64,000 nucleotides of DNA from positions 17,163 through 81,162 of the forward strand of contig NZ_LGDG01000223.1 of assembly GCF_001279775.1 (NCBI RefSeq), in the 5' to 3' direction. The position numbers and the translations under genes are program-made. This document shows positions 1-7,174 of this stretch, piece after piece. The notes below the pieces were generated by a model. The model saw only the letters and a list, made by a program, of their open reading frames with translations. It was not told the origin of the DNA and made no database searches. Each line of letters begins with the position of its first letter. The first letter of the stretch is position 1. This DNA is from Streptomyces sp. MMG1533 (GTDB lineage: Bacteria > Actinomycetota > Actinomycetes > Streptomycetales > Streptomycetaceae).

Positions 1-173
1 GACAGTGGCGGGGCCGACGGCCGCCTAGCCCCGCGCCACCGCTTCGAAACCCCTGTGCAGGGCCCGTCACTTCAGGACGCTACGCTGCCCCTCGACACAC
101 CTGATCACCGCACCCGGCGGCTCGGTGTGCCCGTCGCTCCTCACCACGATCAGCGCTTGGACTCCGTAACTTC

Positions 174-1049
174 ATGTCTTGGTTTGAATCCCTCATCCTC
201 GGACTCGTCCAGGGGCTGACCGAGTTCCTCCCCGTCTCCTCCAGCGCGCACCTGCGTCTGACGGCGGCCTTCTCGGGCTGGGAGGACCCGGGCGCGGCCT
301 TCACGGCGATCACTCAGATCGGCACCGAAGCGGCCGTCCTGATCTACTTCCGCAAGGACATCGGGCGGATCATCTCGGCCTGGACGCGTTCGCTCGCGAA
401 CAAGGAGATGCGCAGCGACCACGACGCACAGATGGGCTGGCTGGTCATCGTCGGCTCGATCCCGATCGGTGTGCTCGGCGTGACACTCAAGGACCAGATC
501 GAGGGGCCGTTCCGCGATCTGCGGATCACCGCGACGATGCTGATCGTCGTCGGCGTGATCATCGGCATCGCCGACCGGCTGGCCGCACGCGACGAGAGCG
601 GCGGCCGGCACCGCGCGGCCAAGCAGCGCAAGACCCTCGAGGACCTGAGCGTCAAGGACGGCCTGATCTACGGCCTCTGCCAGGCCTGCGCCCTCATCCC
701 GGGCGTCTCCCGCTCCGGCGCCACCATCAGCGGCGGCCTCTTCATGGGCTACCAGCGCGAGTCGGCGGCCCGCTACTCCTTCCTCCTGGCCATCCCCGCG
801 GTACTCGCCTCCGGCCTGTTCGAACTCAAGGACGCGATGGAGAGCGACCATGTCTCCTGGGGGCCGACGATCTTCGCGACGGTGATCGCCTTCGCGGTCG
901 GATATGCCGTCATCGCCTGGTTCATGAAGTTCATCTCGACCAAGAGCTTCATGCCGTTCGTGTACTACCGCATCGCCCTCGGTGTACTGGTGATTGTGCT
1001 GGTCAGTGTGGGTGCGTTGAGTCCTCACGCGGCCGAATCGACGGGGTGA
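174..1049 (+). CDS. uppP: Undecaprenyl-diphosphatase (UppP/BacA)
   Basis: This integral membrane enzyme dephosphorylates undecaprenyl diphosphate to recycle the lipid carrier for peptidoglycan and other wall polymers. The 291-residue length is normal for the family. The N-terminal signature GLTEFLPVSSSAH is intact, as is the second signature PGVSRSGAT, which carries the catalytic Ser and Arg. Several hydrophobic segments follow, ending in a C-terminal membrane helix. It is the only clearly housekeeping gene in the window and marks the chromosomal side of the left junction. No operon partner is visible; a hairpin about 140 bases downstream could end its transcript. Confidence 0.96.
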   Translation: MSWFESLILGLVQGLTEFLPVSSSAHLRLTAAFSGWEDPGAAFTAITQIGTEAAVLIYFRKDIGRIISAWTRSLANKEMRSDHDAQMGWLVIVGSIPIGVLGVTLKDQIEGPFRDLRITATMLIVVGVIIGIADRLAARDESGGRHRAAKQRKTLEDLSVKDGLIYGLCQACALIPGVSRSGATISGGLFMGYQRESAARYSFLLAIPAVLASGLFELKDAMESDHVSWGPTIFATVIAFAVGYAVIAWFMKFISTKSFMPFVYYRIALGVLVIVLVSVGALSPHAAESTG

Positions 1050-1190
1050 GGCGGGCTCCAAGCGCGCGTTTGTGAGTGCCTAATTGCGTGCCTTGTTGCG
1101 TAGTTACTTGCAGGAACGCGTCGCCAATTGCAGCGAATTGCAGCCCGATTCTCCCACCGTTCTCCCAGGGGGAGGGTAGAGAATCGAACA

Positions 1191-1242
1191 CCGCCCTCCG
1201 GACCGCCCACTTGGGAGGTGGGCCTGGCGATCCGGAGGGCGG
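1191..1242 (+). terminator. Hairpin downstream of uppP
   Basis: CCGCCCTCCGGA (1191-1202) pairs with TCCGGAGGGCGG (1231-1242) in a 12-bp perfect stem, and a second small stem (CCCAC..GTGGG) lies in the loop. GGTTTC follows. It probably terminates uppP transcription. Confidence 0.6.
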
Positions 1243-1451
1243 TTTCATCGCCCGCGGCTGAGCGTCGCCGCGGGCCGTTCAAGGGCGGGCACCACCGAGT
1301 GGGTAGCTCGTGCCGGATGGCTGCCGGTCCCCGCGCCTCAGGCCCTGCCTTCGGGCTGGCTGGACTGCCTCCTCTCGATGTGGCTGGAACTCCCCGATGC
1401 CCTTGATCCCCGGCGGGAAGCACTCGGTCGATCCCGTTCACTCGAAGGTGT

Positions 1452-1463
1452 GAACACATGTTC
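1452..1463. promoter_or_regulatory. SOS-box-like dyad
   Basis: GAACACATGTTC contains the GAAC-N4-GTTC core of the actinobacterial LexA/SOS box (TCGAAC-N4-GTTCGA), without the outer TC/GA pairs. It lies about 215 bp upstream of the GntR gene at 1677. LexA binding is an inference. Confidence 0.35.
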
Positions 1464-1580
1464 TAGTCCAGCGCAGCACTTCCGGCTCTGCGGCACTGCT
1501 CCCGTCGCAGAGCTTGGGGTGGGCCACTCGACGGCCGCGGCCACCTGAATGCCGCGGGCGCCGAATCCTCTGTTCAGTTG

Positions 1581-1619
1581 CTGGCGACGCCAGCTGGGGA
1601 CTGGGCTGGATATATCCAG
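1581..1619. promoter_or_regulatory. Tandem palindromes upstream of GntR gene
   Basis: There are two dyads: CTGGCGACGCCAG (1581-1593, perfect around a central base) and CTGGATATATCCAG (1606-1619, a perfect 14-bp palindrome). Both have CTGG/CCAG ends and their centres are about 25 bp apart. They lie 58-96 bp before the start of the GntR gene at 1677, so autoregulation by that protein is the simplest reading. Confidence 0.5.
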
Positions 1620-1676
1620 TCTCTCAGCCGCCTCATAGCGTCGGACTCCACGTCATGATCGTCGGCAGGGGTTTCG

Positions 1677-2300
1677 ATGCCAGAGGGCGCGCGCTACAGG
1701 CGCATCGCTGCTGACATCCAGCGCCGCATCGCCGCCGGCGAGTGGCAGCCGGGCCAAGACCTGCCTTCGCGTGCCGAGCTAGCTGCCGAACTCGGCGTAC
1801 ACCCTCAGACGGTTCGCCTCGCCTATGTCCACCTGCGCCGCACGGGCGTTTTGGAGGGCGAGGAGCGCCGGGCCGTGTATGTGGCGCATCCTCCTGCTAT
1901 GCGTACTCTCACGGACGCGGACGCTGACTGGCCGTATTCCTCCGAGACCACCGACACCCGCCCGCGCCCCGCCACGGTGGAGCTTGCGGAGCGGCTTGGT
2001 GTCCACGTGGGTGCGATGTTGCGGCACGAGACGGTGGAGTGCCTGGACCCGGGCGGCAGGTCGGCGATGCTCGTGTCGTCGTGGTGGCGCGGTCAGCGCC
2101 GGCCGCACGCGTCCTATGTGGCGGAGCTCGGTTGTGTGGAGCTGACGGAGGAGCAGGCGCATGCGCTGGGGCTGCTGGTGGACATGCCGGCTTTCCGTGT
2201 GGTGCGCACTCGTTTCGACGTTCACCGCCGCCCCCTGGAGACTGCTGATCTGATCCTGCCGATGGATCGCTGGCTGATTCGACTTGCGCCCATGCGGTAG
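1677..2300 (+). CDS. GntR-family regulator with UTRA-type C-domain
   Basis: The N-terminal ~70 residues form the GntR winged helix (RYRRIAADIQRRIAAGEWQPG, then SRAELAAELGVHPQTVR). The C-terminal ~130 residues resemble the UTRA/chorismate-lyase-like effector domain of the HutC subfamily. The ATG follows GGCAGGGG at good spacing. KorSA of pSAM2 is the known GntR-type regulator of a Streptomyces integrative element. Here the effector, if any, cannot be read from the sequence. Two CTGG..CCAG palindromes just upstream are likely operators. Confidence 0.8.
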   Translation: MPEGARYRRIAADIQRRIAAGEWQPGQDLPSRAELAAELGVHPQTVRLAYVHLRRTGVLEGEERRAVYVAHPPAMRTLTDADADWPYSSETTDTRPRPATVELAERLGVHVGAMLRHETVECLDPGGRSAMLVSSWWRGQRRPHASYVAELGCVELTEEQAHALGLLVDMPAFRVVRTRFDVHRRPLETADLILPMDRWLIRLAPMR

Positions 2301-2508
2301 CAGAAGGCGCTTTCTGTCCTGGCGTGTGGGGCGCCGGAGTCACGAGTAAAGCCGAGTTTCAGTCGTGGGGGAAGGTGTGCCCTGCGTATTCTTTGACTTT
2401 CAGTCGACAACCCATATCTGTCCGTAACCACAGGTGGGGCGTTGGCCAAACGTTCCTGCAGGTAACCCGAAGCCGCCGCGGCGGCGAGCCGTCGGCGGTG
2501 GCCGGGGG

Positions 2509-2787
2509 TCAGCGGGTGCTGTCGCCTATCTGGTCGCAGGCGTGGCCGCTCACGGTCCGGTAGTTGCGCCACAGTTCCTCGGCGACGCCGCAGGACCGGT
2601 CGATGTCCCGGCAGTCGTCACAGCGGAGGGAGTGGCGGGTGTAGGCGCTGTACGCCTGCTGCACAGGAGTGAGTTGACCGACGCCGGCGGCTAGGACTGC
2701 GGCAGCCGCGGCTGCCCGGACGGTTCCGTCGTCGGGGTTTGGGTCTCTACGCTCGTCCACGTCGACGTCGCTCCGTTCGTCGGCCAT
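2509..2787 (-). CDS. Small protein with CxxC and Arg/Asp-rich C-terminus
   Basis: A 92-residue protein with an acidic N-terminus, an Ala-rich hydrophobic stretch (about 24-36) and a C-terminal segment with CDDC, a third Cys (RSCG) and LWRNYR. I recall this Cys/Trp pattern from small uncharacterised Streptomyces proteins and cannot assign a function. It stands alone on the minus strand, divergent from the short GntR gene at 2905, and the two could share the dyad at 2842-2867. Confidence 0.55.
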   Translation of the reverse strand: MADERSDVDVDERRDPNPDDGTVRAAAAAAVLAAGVGQLTPVQQAYSAYTRHSLRCDDCRDIDRSCGVAEELWRNYRTVSGHACDQIGDSTR

Positions 2788-2841
2788 GCCCCCGGGCCGG
2801 TTGCGCGGTCGCGGGGGTCTCGACTACTCCATTGGACCTTA

Positions 2842-2867
2842 CTACCCCATACCACCCCCGGGGGTAG
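2842..2867. promoter_or_regulatory. Operator-like dyad upstream of short GntR gene
   Basis: CTACCCC (2842-2848) and GGGGTAG (2861-2867) form an inverted repeat. The perfect palindrome ACCCCCGGGGGT (2854-2865) overlaps its right arm. It lies between the divergent genes at 2509-2787 and 2905-3150, so it could control both. Confidence 0.45.
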
Positions 2868-2904
2868 CTATGGCGGGCCAGGGGTGGCGGGCTAGCGTCC
2901 GAAC

Positions 2905-3150
2905 GTGATCATCGACCGGGAGGGGCCCGTACCTCCGTACCGCCAGATCGCCGACCATCTCCGGCGGCAGATCGAGGACGGCACGATCCCTCCAGGTCGG
3001 CGGATCCCCTCCACCGTCGAGATGGAGCAGGAATACGAGGTCGCCCGTGACACTCTCCGCAAAGCCACGCAGGTACTGAAGGACGAGGGCCTCATCGAGT
3101 CCGTCCGGGGCATGGGCCTGTACGTAGTTGACCGGAGCGCTGACGCATAG
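2905..3150 (+). CDS. Short GntR-type winged-helix protein
   Basis: At 81 residues this is only the GntR DNA-binding domain: PPYRQIADHLRRQIEDG, then PSTVEMEQEYEVARDTLRKA and a wing ending GMGLYVV. No effector domain follows. Such stand-alone domains are common on Streptomyces mobile elements as simple repressors. The gene has its own upstream dyad and is followed within 35 bp by another small plus-strand gene, probably cotranscribed. Confidence 0.75.
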   Translation: MIIDREGPVPPYRQIADHLRRQIEDGTIPPGRRIPSTVEMEQEYEVARDTLRKATQVLKDEGLIESVRGMGLYVVDRSADA

Positions 3151-3184
3151 CCCGCTGTCCGACCCCGCCGATAGACTCGGGATC

Positions 3185-3376
3185 ATGTCCCCCACCCTCC
3201 CGCCGGACGGCTGCGAGCTGTCTGCCGATGACCTGAACGAGCGGATCCGCGCGTTCTGGATTGATGGGCGCGGGCATCCTGCGGTGGCGCTGACGGATGT
3301 GCAGCGGGCCGAGTATCAGCGGCTGCTGGCCGCGCTCCGGGCTGTCGAGCGCGGGGACGTCGCCGAAGCGGCGTGA
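3185..3376 (+). CDS. Small hypothetical protein
   Basis: A 63-residue mostly helical protein, start ATG 34 bp after the GntR gene. It ends at a strong bidirectional hairpin. I see no known domain. Confidence 0.5.
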   Translation: MSPTLPPDGCELSADDLNERIRAFWIDGRGHPAVALTDVQRAEYQRLLAALRAVERGDVAEAA

Positions 3377-3377
3377 C

Positions 3378-3403
3378 GAAGCCCCGCACGGTGGCGGGGC
3401 TTC
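3378..3403. terminator. Bidirectional terminator
   Basis: GAAGCCCCGC (3378-3387) and GCGGGGCTTC (3394-3403) form a perfect 10-bp stem with a 6-nt loop, placed between two convergent genes. Confidence 0.75.
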
Positions 3404-3418
3404 CAGTGCGGCTCGGCT

Positions 3419-3973
3419 CTAGTCGAGGTTCTCGTTCGGGTCGTCCAGCTCGGCGCGGTCGCGGACGCTGACCCCATCGACCGGCAGCATCATCGTGATC
3501 GCGTCCAGGATTGAGTCCATCATCTCTGCCGCATTCGACCGGCCCCACGCTTTGGCGGTCACGAGCGAGTTCTCCGGCTCCGAGGCTTCCGCCTGCGCGT
3601 AGGCGTCACGTGCTTCCTGCTTCGGCAGGGCGTCCCGCATCTGGCCCAGCAGGGTTCGCAGCTCATGGATGGTGGAGGAGTACGCCTCGGCTTGGAAGGT
3701 GCGCTCTTCGAGGGGGTATTCGGCATTGAGGGCCCACTCTCGCCGACCAGCCAGATCCGCGTCCAGGTCGCCCATCGCCTCCTGCAGTTCCGGCTTGCGC
3801 TGGAGGGTCTGGTGCGGGAGGGCGGCAGCGGCGGCTTCGCGGAGCCACTGGGCGCGGCTCATGTGCTGACGGTTGGCGTCTGCGTCAACTTCGGCGAGGA
3901 GGCTTTCGGGGTAGGCCACGCTGATGGCGGGGCCGATCGCGGGTCGGCCGCCGGGGTTGGTGGGCTGGCTCAT
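3419..3973 (-). CDS. Ribbon-helix-helix-type DNA-binding protein
   Basis: Residues ~10-50 fit an Arc/CopG ribbon-helix-helix fold: a short basic strand (AIGPAISVAYPESLLAEVD), then helix-turn-helix-like MSRAQWLREAAAAAL. The remaining ~130 residues are helical and acidic, with no recognised domain; they may oligomerise or bind a partner. Two 20-bp dyads lie 17-73 bp upstream of its ATG and are good candidates for its own operators. A divergent gene begins at 4078. The partner-binding arrangement resembles plasmid partition and antitoxin regulators, but no ParA or toxin is adjacent. Confidence 0.65.
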   Translation of the reverse strand: MSQPTNPGGRPAIGPAISVAYPESLLAEVDADANRQHMSRAQWLREAAAAALPHQTLQRKPELQEAMGDLDADLAGRREWALNAEYPLEERTFQAEAYSSTIHELRTLLGQMRDALPKQEARDAYAQAEASEPENSLVTAKAWGRSNAAEMMDSILDAITMMLPVDGVSVRDRAELDDPNENLD

Positions 3974-3989
3974 GAGGTTCCCCCTTCAA

Positions 3990-4046
3990 GGTTTTCGATA
4001 TGGGAAACCCTAGTGGATCCATCGCAGGTTTTCAATATGGAGAACC
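3990..4046. promoter_or_regulatory. Two 20-bp operator repeats
   Basis: GGTTTTCGATATGGGAAACC (3990-4009) and GGTTTTCAATATGGAGAACC (4027-4046) match at 17 of 20 bases and are 37 bp apart. Each is an imperfect dyad (GGTTTTC..GGAAACC type). They fill the gap between the divergent genes at 3973 and 4078. Binding by the ribbon-helix-helix protein encoded to the left is the natural inference. Confidence 0.65.
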
Positions 4047-4077
4047 ATGCCGCGTGCAGTCACATAAGATCCCGCCC

Positions 4078-4284
4078 GTGGCAACCATCGACTTCCCCGA
4101 GGATCTGATCGCGCTGGAACGTTCCGCCTGGGAGGAGATCCAAGCCGGACGACTGACCGTGGCGACCGCGACCGCCGTACAGGCGCGGCTCACCCAGTTC
4201 GCGGCCGAAGCGGGCGTCGACCGGTACACGGTTGAGATGAGGCTCAAGCGGGCCGTCCGGCACGCGGAGACGGTCGAGGGCTAG
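4078..4284 (+). CDS. Small hypothetical protein (FPDDL-type)
   Basis: 68 residues beginning VATIDFPEDLIALERSAW. Similar short 'FP-DL' proteins recur in Streptomyces accessory DNA without known function. GTG 4078 was chosen over an upstream in-frame ATG at 4000 because that ATG lies inside the operator repeats. The last 4 bases overlap the convergent gene at 4281. Confidence 0.55.
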   Translation: MATIDFPEDLIALERSAWEEIQAGRLTVATATAVQARLTQFAAEAGVDRYTVEMRLKRAVRHAETVEG

Positions 4285-4553
4285 GCGCGCAGGATCTCCG
4301 CCTCGGAGATCTGGAAGCCGTGACCGCACGGGCCGAAGTCGATGAACGTCGGCACATCGGGCCGACCGAACCTCAGCTCGGACTGGCGGGTGTCGATGCG
4401 CTCCGGTGCGATACCGCAGGCCGGACACTCCGGAAGCGGTGGATAGTCAGGCTGCTGGAGCACGCCCAGGACGATCGCGTTCTCGCGCTCCATCAACGCC
4501 TGCCGCGTGTCGCGCAACCAGTCACCTGTCAGCGAAGGACGGTCACCATTCAC
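4281..4553 (-). CDS. Small zinc-ribbon-like protein
   Basis: 90 residues with CPACGIAPERID and PCGHGFQI, a layout that could hold one zinc ion. The GTG start overlaps the stop of the upstream gene by 4 bases (GTGA), which suggests translational coupling. Function unknown. Confidence 0.6.
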   Translation of the reverse strand: MNGDRPSLTGDWLRDTRQALMERENAIVLGVLQQPDYPPLPECPACGIAPERIDTRQSELRFGRPDVPTFIDFGPCGHGFQISEAEILRA

Positions 4554-4726
4554 GGCTGCCTCCCCTGGTTGATGCGGTCGATGAGCTCCGGCGGGAAGCG
4601 GTCCTCGGCGCCCGGCGGAAGCTGTACCCGGCCCGGCGACAGGATGACCCGCTGCTCACCTGGGCGGGACCGGTACGACGGCATCGACCCGCCACGGCGG
4701 AAACGAGCGAGCAGGCGGCGCAGCAT
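4550..4726 (-). CDS. 58-residue basic small protein
   Basis: It starts MLRRLLARFRRGG and ends DRINQGRQP, with a strongly basic N-terminus. It is supported mainly by the 4-base GTGA overlap with the next gene and by consistent third-position GC. It lies just after a terminator hairpin. Confidence 0.5.
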   Translation of the reverse strand: MLRRLLARFRRGGSMPSYRSRPGEQRVILSPGRVQLPPGAEDRFPPELIDRINQGRQP

Positions 4727-4745
4727 CAGTCCTCCCTAGAGCAGC

Positions 4746-4776
4746 GCCCCCGCCGGGGTTCTACGTCGGCGGGGGC
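4746..4776. terminator. Terminator hairpin
   Basis: GCCCCCGCC (4746-4754) pairs perfectly with GGCGGGGGC (4768-4776). It follows the four-gene minus-strand operon 5663-4827. Confidence 0.7.
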
Positions 4777-4826
4777 GGCAGCAGCAAACCCGACTTGCTA
4801 GACAGCTGTCGGATGGTCCGATCAGC

Positions 4827-5048
4827 TTAAGCGCCGCCACTGACAACGCCAGGGCGCCGCATCGACAGGACGTAGATGCCCGCCCCGTAGCCCTGCTCGG
4901 CAGCCTGCTCCGTGCCCTCGCGCAGTCGGTCGAAGCTGTCCGCCATCGGCCGCAGACACTCCGGCATCTGGAGCACGGGCGGCCCCTGGTAGTCACGGTC
5001 GAGCTGGCGCAGAGCACGGTCAGCATTCGGGTACAGGCGGTGGTTCAC
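4827..5048 (-). CDS. Small hypothetical protein, last gene of coupled operon
   Basis: 73 residues (MNHRLYPNADRALRQLDRDY..). No domain recognised. It starts inside the stop region of the preceding gene with a 4-base overlap and is followed by a terminator. Confidence 0.55.
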   Translation of the reverse strand: MNHRLYPNADRALRQLDRDYQGPPVLQMPECLRPMADSFDRLREGTEQAAEQGYGAGIYVLSMRRPGVVSGGA

Positions 5049-5254
5049 AGCTGCCCCCTGTAGAGGATGTCCAGCTCGTCGTCGAGGTCCGTGAGTTCGG
5101 GGTGGCCACCGAAGACCATGATGTCCTGGATCTGTTGGGCAACCGCCACGATCTGCTGCTGCACGGCTTGCAGATCCCTCAGCCGCTCGGCCATCTCCGA
5201 CATTCGCTGGCTCAGCTCGGAACGCTCCATGCCGCCAGGATGGCAGACGATCAC
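5045..5254 (-). CDS. Small coiled-coil protein
   Basis: 69 residues, largely one predicted coiled coil (SQRMSEMAERLRDLQAVQQQ) with an acidic tail. The GTG start at 5254 overlaps the upstream stop (GTGA); an internal ATG at 5230 is an alternative. Third gene of the 5663-4827 operon. Confidence 0.55.
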   Translation of the reverse strand: MIVCHPGGMERSELSQRMSEMAERLRDLQAVQQQIVAVAQQIQDIMVFGGHPELTDLDDELDILYRGQL

Positions 5255-5445
5255 GCCTCGCCCGGCCAGGTCGTCAACACGGTGCCGGTCTCCTCGTCGA
5301 CGAGGGTGACGCGGGCGCCGGGCCCCTTACTGAGGCCGATCCACTCGGTGACCTTGCCGCGGGCTGTGGACTCGGAGTCCCACCAGCCGTGCATGGTCGG
5401 GCGGCCGACGGAGGTGAGGGTGACGTGGAAGCGGTCAGGGTTCAC
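5251..5445 (-). CDS. Small hypothetical protein
   Basis: 64 residues (VNPDRFHVTLTSVGRPTMHG..), probably a small beta-rich protein. The GTG start was selected because it overlaps the preceding stop by 4 bases, as with its operon neighbours. The open frame extends much further upstream, but that part runs antisense to other genes. Confidence 0.5.
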   Translation of the reverse strand: MNPDRFHVTLTSVGRPTMHGWWDSESTARGKVTEWIGLSKGPGARVTLVDEETGTVLTTWPGEA

Positions 5446-5663
5446 GTCAGCCGGATCCCGCGCGGCCGGCCCGGCGTCCGGCTGATCGCGCCTTTCGACT
5501 CCAGTTCCCGCAGCTGGTAGTGGACGGTGCTGGCGGCCAGGCCGACGTGGGCGGCGAGTTCGGCCACGGTTGGGGCGTCGCCGTCGTCGAGGATGGCCTG
5601 CCGGATGCGGGCGAGGATGCGTTCCTGGGTGGCGGTGAGGTAGTCGACGCGGTTCTGTGCCAT
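5442..5663 (-). CDS. Stand-alone LexA-type winged-helix protein
   Basis: The 73 residues match the LexA N-terminal DNA-binding domain over nearly their whole length: LTATQERILARIRQAI, PTVAELAAHVGLAASTVHYQL, then RELESKGAISR and a PRGIRL wing. The LexA protease/dimerisation half (with its Ser-Lys dyad) is absent, so self-cleavage on RecA activation is impossible. A dyad resembling an SOS box lies 8 bp upstream of its start, between it and the divergent gene at 5708. It heads a four-gene operon with 4-base overlaps. Confidence 0.75.
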   Translation of the reverse strand: MAQNRVDYLTATQERILARIRQAILDDGDAPTVAELAAHVGLAASTVHYQLRELESKGAISRTPGRPRGIRLT

Positions 5664-5670
5664 ACCTCAA

Positions 5671-5686
5671 TAGAGCACGTGTTCGA
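5671..5686. promoter_or_regulatory. SOS-box-like operator in divergent promoter
   Basis: TAGAGCACGTGTTCGA differs from the dyad TCGAACACGTGTTCGA at two bases; the right half matches the actinobacterial SOS half-site GTTCGA. It lies between the LexA-type gene (start 5663) and the DUF6233 gene (start 5708). Confidence 0.5.
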
Positions 5687-5707
5687 ATTTTGGTGCAAGC
5701 TGGAGGA

Positions 5708-6043
5708 GTGACCGACCTCCCGCCCGACCTGCCCAGACTCCGCACCCTGGAGACCTGGCTCGCCCTCACCCTCGACCAAGTGCGGGCAGCGATCGCGGCA
5801 GCCGAGCAGCGGGACGCCGAACGACAGCACGGCGAGCAAACCCGGCCGCCCGCACCCGACTGGCTCCTCGAACTCGGCCTCAACCGCGACAGCCCTCCCG
5901 TCCAGGTCCACGCCGGCGGCTGCTGGAACGCAGGCAAGCGATCGCGCGGCATAGCCCGGGAGGAGGCACTGCGGGCACTCGCCGACGGGGTGAAAGCCTG
6001 CGGAGCCTGCCGGCCAGACACGGAGCTCGGGTTCCTTGGCTGA
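5708..6043 (+). CDS. DUF6233 family protein
   Basis: A 111-residue member of a family very common in Streptomyces. It begins VTDLPPDLPRLRTLETWL, has a helical middle and the conserved C-terminal block VQVHAGGCWNAG ... ACGACRPDTELG with several Cys. GTG 5708 follows GGAGGA closely; an upstream in-frame ATG would place the start inside the SOS-like box. Function unknown. Confidence 0.75.
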   Translation: MTDLPPDLPRLRTLETWLALTLDQVRAAIAAAEQRDAERQHGEQTRPPAPDWLLELGLNRDSPPVQVHAGGCWNAGKRSRGIAREEALRALADGVKACGACRPDTELGFLG

Positions 6044-6056
6044 GGGCATGCGCCGA

Positions 6057-6118
6057 TCCTCCCGCGGGGAGGACCGGGAGGAGCGGCGGGCCCCGCCATC
6101 CTGAGGACGGCAGGGCCC
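6057..6118. terminator. Double terminator region
   Basis: TCCTCCC-GCG-GGGAGGA (6057-6073) is a tight hairpin ending the DUF6233 gene. A second, longer dyad (6088-6102 with 6104-6118) pairs fully on the minus-strand transcript if two G-U pairs are allowed. Confidence 0.6.
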
Positions 6119-6248
6119 AAACGGGGGCCTCACCTGGGGGTGGCGGATCCCGCGCGATCAACGATGCACCACAAACCAGCCATGGCGATAGAGGCGTGAC
6201 CGGAAGTAGTTCACGGGCGATGTCAGTACCGGCAGCAATGATGAGCGC

Positions 6249-6434
6249 ATGACGATCACGATGCAGAACTACGGGCTCACCTGGACCGACCCGGACGGGA
6301 TACCGCGGGCCTCCGCCGTCGCCTACGACCAGGCGAGCGCCGAACGACAGAAGGCGAAGCTGGAGGGCGACGGCTGTACGGACATCGAGCTCGTCGAGGT
6401 CAAGCCCGGCCAGCTGCCCGACGCTAAGGGCTAG
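6249..6434 (+). CDS. Small hypothetical protein
   Basis: 61 residues with alternating strands (MTITMQNYGLTWTDPDGIPRAS..) and a helix rich in Ala, Lys and Glu. No domain recognised. It is 11 bp before the next plus-strand gene, likely cotranscribed. Confidence 0.5.
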   Translation: MTITMQNYGLTWTDPDGIPRASAVAYDQASAERQKAKLEGDGCTDIELVEVKPGQLPDAKG

Positions 6435-6445
6435 GGTCTGCCGTC

Positions 6446-6763
6446 ATGACCGGAGCCCCGTTCCCCTTTGCTGCAGCCCCGAATGGGTGGCGAGTAGCGA
6501 TCGAGTGTCCCGACGACCGTCTGATCATGGTGATGCCGATCGTCGGCTGGGCCACCCCCGTCGATGGGATGCGGCGAACCGACGACAACCTGGCCGTCGA
6601 GCCCGTCATCCTCTTCGACAACGTCGACGATCCGATCATCACACTCCTCTCGGACATTCTCCACGAGTGGACCGATGGCGAAACACTGCACCAGATCATG
6701 GCTCCAGGCTTCGAGGTCCGTGAGGTGCCAGACGGCTGGTCAGTGCGCGAATACGGCGACTGA
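6446..6763 (+). CDS. Hypothetical protein
   Basis: 105 residues, acidic, probably one alpha/beta domain. No recognised motif. It ends before a perfect 10-bp hairpin. Confidence 0.5.
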   Translation: MTGAPFPFAAAPNGWRVAIECPDDRLIMVMPIVGWATPVDGMRRTDDNLAVEPVILFDNVDDPIITLLSDILHEWTDGETLHQIMAPGFEVREVPDGWSVREYGD

Positions 6764-6772
6764 ACACGCGAA

Positions 6773-6797
6773 CGCCCGCCCCAACTCGGGGCGGGCG
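6773..6797. terminator. Bidirectional terminator
   Basis: CGCCCGCCCC (6773-6782) and GGGGCGGGCG (6788-6797) form a perfect 10-bp stem with a 5-nt loop, between convergent genes. Confidence 0.75.
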
Positions 6798-6835
6798 CAA
6801 GGCGAACGCCGGCTAGTTAGACCAGCATCCGGCCG

Positions 6836-7174
6836 TCAGTGGAGTCCGCGACGGTGAGCCTCCCGGCGGATCCACGCCGCTTGATGGCCGGCGCGCTCCG
6901 CTCGCTCCCGTGCCTCGCCTGTCAGATACTCCGGGACCGGCCTCGGATCGCCGTCCGGCTCCAGCAGCAGATCGGCTTTGAGGGTCAGCGGCAGCATGTT
7001 CGCGCTGTCGTAGCAATCAGTCCAGCTGATGCGGTGGCCCGACGGCGGGCACACCCGGTCAGCGTGGACCGTGGCCATCAGGTGGTGGGCGGGCTCGCCG
7101 CCGAGATCCGTCTCGTGCGGTTCGGGCAGAAGGCGAGCGATGAACTTGGCGGCATTGACGCGGCCTATGGGCAC
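6836..7174 (-). CDS. Hypothetical protein
   Basis: 112 residues with a C-terminal helix rich in Arg, Ala and Glu. The GTG at 7174 was chosen because GGGAGGA lies 3-4 bases upstream; the reading frame continues to a TTG at 7216. No domain recognised. Confidence 0.5.
   Translation of the reverse strand: MPIGRVNAAKFIARLLPEPHETDLGGEPAHHLMATVHADRVCPPSGHRISWTDCYDSANMLPLTLKADLLLEPDGDPRPVPEYLTGEARERAERAGHQAAWIRREAHRRGLH

Larger units (their letters stand above)
1050..1676. other. Gene-free chromosome/element junction region
   Basis: I see no convincing gene in these 627 bases. The first part (about 1075-1145) is AT-richer than its surroundings and carries two AATTGCAG copies 10 bp apart (1126-1133, 1136-1143). 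A terminator-like hairpin, an SOS-like dyad and a pair of CTGG..CCAG palindromes follow. Chromosomal sequence (uppP) ends to the left and accessory genes begin to the right, so an attachment site may lie here, but the second copy needed to prove it is not in the window. Confidence 0.5.

Noticed and set aside
6..38. Imperfect GC-rich dyad at the left window edge
   Set aside because: Contains bulges and no adjoining gene is visible to give it meaning.
150..1061. Long open frame antisense to uppP
   Set aside because: It is a shadow caused by high GC3; composition is Arg/Asp/Gly-rich without any family pattern.
1165..1205. GAATCGAACAC near 1180 resembling a tRNA T-arm in reverse
   Set aside because: No matching T-stem, acceptor stem or anticodon arm can be drawn on either strand.
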